Both the position numbers and the translations under genes were made by a program. A DNA stretch of 33,430 nucleotides from Thiobacillus sp. (GTDB lineage Bacteria; Pseudomonadota; Gammaproteobacteria; Burkholderiales; Thiobacillaceae): NCBI GenBank assembly GCA_024709165.1, contig JANJXF010000109.1:1-33430 (forward strand), read 5' to 3'. Each line of letters begins with the position of its first letter. The stretch's first letter is position 1. Below the pieces are notes generated by a model. That model worked only from the letters and a program-made list of their open reading frames with translations. It did not search any database and was not told the origin of the DNA. This document shows, piece by piece, positions 31,790-33,430 of the stretch.

Positions 31790-33073
31790 TCAGTGCCGGA
31801 CTTTCGCAGCGTGTCGCCAGACGGCTGGTGCTTCGGATGCCGACGGCGCAACCAGTGCACGATAGTAGTTCGGCAACGCGAACAAGGCGTGGTGAACATC
31901 CGCATTGTAGTATTGCAGGTCCGGCAGCGTCGCCGTGCGCGCGTGCACCGTTTCGGCTGCAACCGCAGTCGGACGCAGCCGGTCCGAAGCCACGGCAAAC
32001 CCCCAGTATGTCCCGTACAGCGGAATATAAAGGCCGTAGCACTGCACCTGTGCGAACACGCGGCGCAGTCGCGCAACGATGTCGCGCACCTGTTCCGGCT
32101 CGAAGACCGGCGTGCCGACATGCAGCACCACCCCGGCACCCGGATTCATCACGCGCGTCAGCGAACGGAAGAACGATTCGGTGTAGAGCGAACCGGCCGG
32201 CGTTTCCGGATCGGTCAGATCCAGCAGGACCAGGTCGAAACGGTCCGTCGTTTCGGCAACGTATGCCAGTCCGTCGCCGATGCGCACCTCCAGTCGCGGG
32301 TCGTCGAACACGCCGTGGTGCACCCGTGCGAAGTGCTGCTTCGCCACCTCGATCACTTCACCGTCGAGTTCCGCCAGCACGGCACGCTCCACGCTGCGGT
32401 GCTTGAGGACTTCCTCCGCCGCGCCGCCGTCGCCGCCGCCGATGATCAGCACCTGGCGCGGAGAACCATGCGCCACAGCGGCCGGATGCACCAAGGCTTC
32501 GTGATAGAAATACTCGTCGCCTTCGGAGGTCATGAAGTGTCCGTCGATCCGCAACGCCAGGCCGAAACGCGGCGTGTGCAGCACTTCGATCGTCTGATGG
32601 GCGCTGCGACGCGTCAGCAGCCGTTCGCTGCTGACGTAGCCGTACACCGCATCACCCGTGCTGTCGAGCGTCTCGAACACAGTTTCGGCGGGTGGATGTT
32701 GTTCGTTCCCGCGCTCGAGTCGGTGGATCTCGGTGCGTGCAGGATTGAAACGCGCAACGATCTCGCGCAGCAGTGCCTCGGCCTTCGGGGTATTGTCGCC
32801 GGTGAAATTGCAGACATAGACATCCAGCGTCACGGCGCCGCGCTCGGGCCAGGTATGAATGGCAAGGTGTGATTCTGCCAGCAACAGCATGCCGGTGACG
32901 CCGCCTGGCTGGCCATTGTAGGGCGGAAACGGAAACCACTTCTCGCCGACGAGGGTGAGTCCAACCCCGTTCGTTTGCTGTCGACAAAGATCCGCTAGCT
33001 CGTTTGCATCGGTCAACAGACCTCCAGCATCGCGGCAGTCGTACAGATCAGCTGTCAGATGAAGCCCCTGCAT
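31790..33073 (-). CDS. speDE: S-adenosylmethionine decarboxylase-spermidine synthase fusion (SpeD-SpeE)
   Basis: The 427-aa polypeptide joins two consecutive enzymes of spermidine synthesis. Residues 1-120 are bacterial AdoMet decarboxylase: S68 in LLLAESHLAIHTWPE is the self-cleavage site forming the pyruvoyl group, and H73 and C88 (DVYVC) are conserved. Residues ~130-427 are the aminopropyltransferase: GGGDGG (212-217) binds decarboxylated AdoMet, with ELDGEV (235-240), IGDG (265-268) and LDLTDPE (284-290). Self-cleavage would release a short beta chain and leave the transferase attached to the alpha chain. The ATG at 33073 follows a G-rich ribosome site and gives the normal SpeD start MQGLHLTADLYDC. 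Such fusions are known but uncommon. Confidence 0.9.
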   Translation of the reverse strand: MQGLHLTADLYDCRDAGGLLTDANELADLCRQQTNGVGLTLVGEKWFPFPPYNGQPGGVTGMLLLAESHLAIHTWPERGAVTLDVYVCNFTGDNTPKAEALLREIVARFNPARTEIHRLERGNEQHPPAETVFETLDSTGDAVYGYVSSERLLTRRSAHQTIEVLHTPRFGLALRIDGHFMTSEGDEYFYHEALVHPAAVAHGSPRQVLIIGGGDGGAAEEVLKHRSVERAVLAELDGEVIEVAKQHFARVHHGVFDDPRLEVRIGDGLAYVAETTDRFDLVLLDLTDPETPAGSLYTESFFRSLTRVMNPGAGVVLHVGTPVFEPEQVRDIVARLRRVFAQVQCYGLYIPLYGTYWGFAVASDRLRPTAVAAETVHARTATLPDLQYYNADVHHALFALPNYYRALVAPSASEAPAVWRHAAKVRH

Positions 33074-33292
33074 GGCCCAACCCCCATCCAATCGGAAAAA
33101 CCGCCAGACCGTGTCGTGGTCTGGGCAAAGTCGATCATTCTATCATATTCGATCGTTTCGGGTCCTCCAGGCACGCTCGCGACAACATACCCGTCGACAG
33201 GACCACGATACCTTTCCGGATAAATTTAACATAATATACATTATGCGAAACATTTAAATCCAAACCAAAGCCCTATGAGGTGGTGTGACTAG
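33074..33292. other. Intergenic region upstream of speDE
   Basis: No gene is seen. On the speDE strand there is a leader hairpin with a short T-run (33096-33124) and -10-like hexamers TAGAAT and TATGAT around 33136-33144 without a convincing -35. An AT-rich near-palindrome (CATAATATACATTATG, 33230-33245) lies farther upstream. The AT content rises sharply from about 33130 compared with the rest of the window. Confidence 0.5.
33096..33124 (-). terminator. Hairpin plus T-run in the speDE leader (possible attenuator)
   Basis: On the minus strand CCAGACC (33124-33118), a 7-base loop and GGTCTGG (33110-33104) make a perfect 7-bp stem. CGG and then five T residues (33100-33096) follow, ending 22 bases before the speDE ATG. 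It resembles a weak intrinsic terminator inside the 5' leader. The short T-run and 3-base gap lower confidence. Confidence 0.35.
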
Positions 33293-33430
33293 GGAGACGC
33301 TGATTTATTCACAATTTCCGACACCGAGCACAAGCCCGAACGTTCGCTTCGTCAGATTTTTCATGATTTGCAGCGTGCACCACAGATTTTTGCTGTTTTT
33401 GGCCATTTCCCGGGGATTTTCCCCCGTTTT
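33293..33430. mobile_element. Probable end of an insertion sequence (IS5-like), truncated by the window
   Basis: After CTAG (33289-33292), which fits the YTAR target of IS5-type elements, the sequence GGAGACGCTGATTTATTC has the look of an IS terminal repeat. The following ~120 bases differ in composition from the chromosome, with repeated T-runs and no long coding frame. A stem CGGGG/CCCCG (33411-33426) followed by TTTT at the window edge may be a terminator. No transposase is visible inside the window, so the call rests on the terminus alone. Confidence 0.4.

Noticed and set aside
1-33430. CRISPR arrays, tRNA, rRNA, defence or phage genes
   Set aside because: No regularly spaced repeats, tRNA-like cloverleaf sequence or phage or defence protein was recognised by eye.

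Overview
The window looks like a chromosomal segment of a high-GC betaproteobacterium, probably a sulfur oxidiser. The evidence is a flavocytochrome c sulfide dehydrogenase at the left edge, the hrcA-hemH pair divergent from nadK-recN (an arrangement I associate with Betaproteobacteria), and short, often overlapping, GC-rich genes. I cannot name the genus from sequence alone. No rRNA, tRNA or CRISPR array was seen.

Layout. 1-574 (minus): fccA and the start of fccB, for sulfide oxidation. 770-2889 (minus): hrcA and hemH, translationally coupled. 2978-5513 (plus): nadK and recN. 5562-7367 (minus): a SulP anion transporter with a STAS domain. 7468-10318 (minus): a membrane GGDEF-EAL protein and an HDAC-family deacetylase. 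10416-13094 (plus): a Pat-type protein lysine acetyltransferase divergent from the deacetylase, so the two may form a reversible acylation pair. 13134-15612 (minus): Acg-type nitroreductase, YiiM-like MOSC protein and class I glutamine amidotransferase, divergent from an HTH-cupin regulator (15698-16276, plus) with a perfect palindromic operator between them. 16468-17257 (minus): bfr and bfd behind a Fur box.

17365-30152 (minus) is the most striking region: about 12.8 kb of 14 consecutive co-directional genes, nearly all touching or overlapping. It starts at one strong promoter overlapped by a Fur box (30422-30450). In transcription order: P19-like FtrA, a coiled-coil porin, cupredoxin-like FtrB, a 66-aa unknown protein, a DUF2325 protein, FTR1 permease FtrC, polyferredoxin FtrD, HemP, TonB, ExbB, ExbD, a catecholate-type TonB-dependent receptor, a DUF1513 protein and a second polyferredoxin-like membrane protein. 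It joins an inner-membrane ferrous-iron importer, a private TonB energy module and outer-membrane entry routes in one iron-repressed unit. A second HemP-like segment lies in the leader, in frame with ftrA.

30622-33073 (minus): DAHP synthase and a SpeD-SpeE fusion for spermidine synthesis. The last ~300 bases are AT-richer and end in what looks like the terminus of an insertion sequence.

All calls come from reading the sequence and family knowledge; no database search was run.
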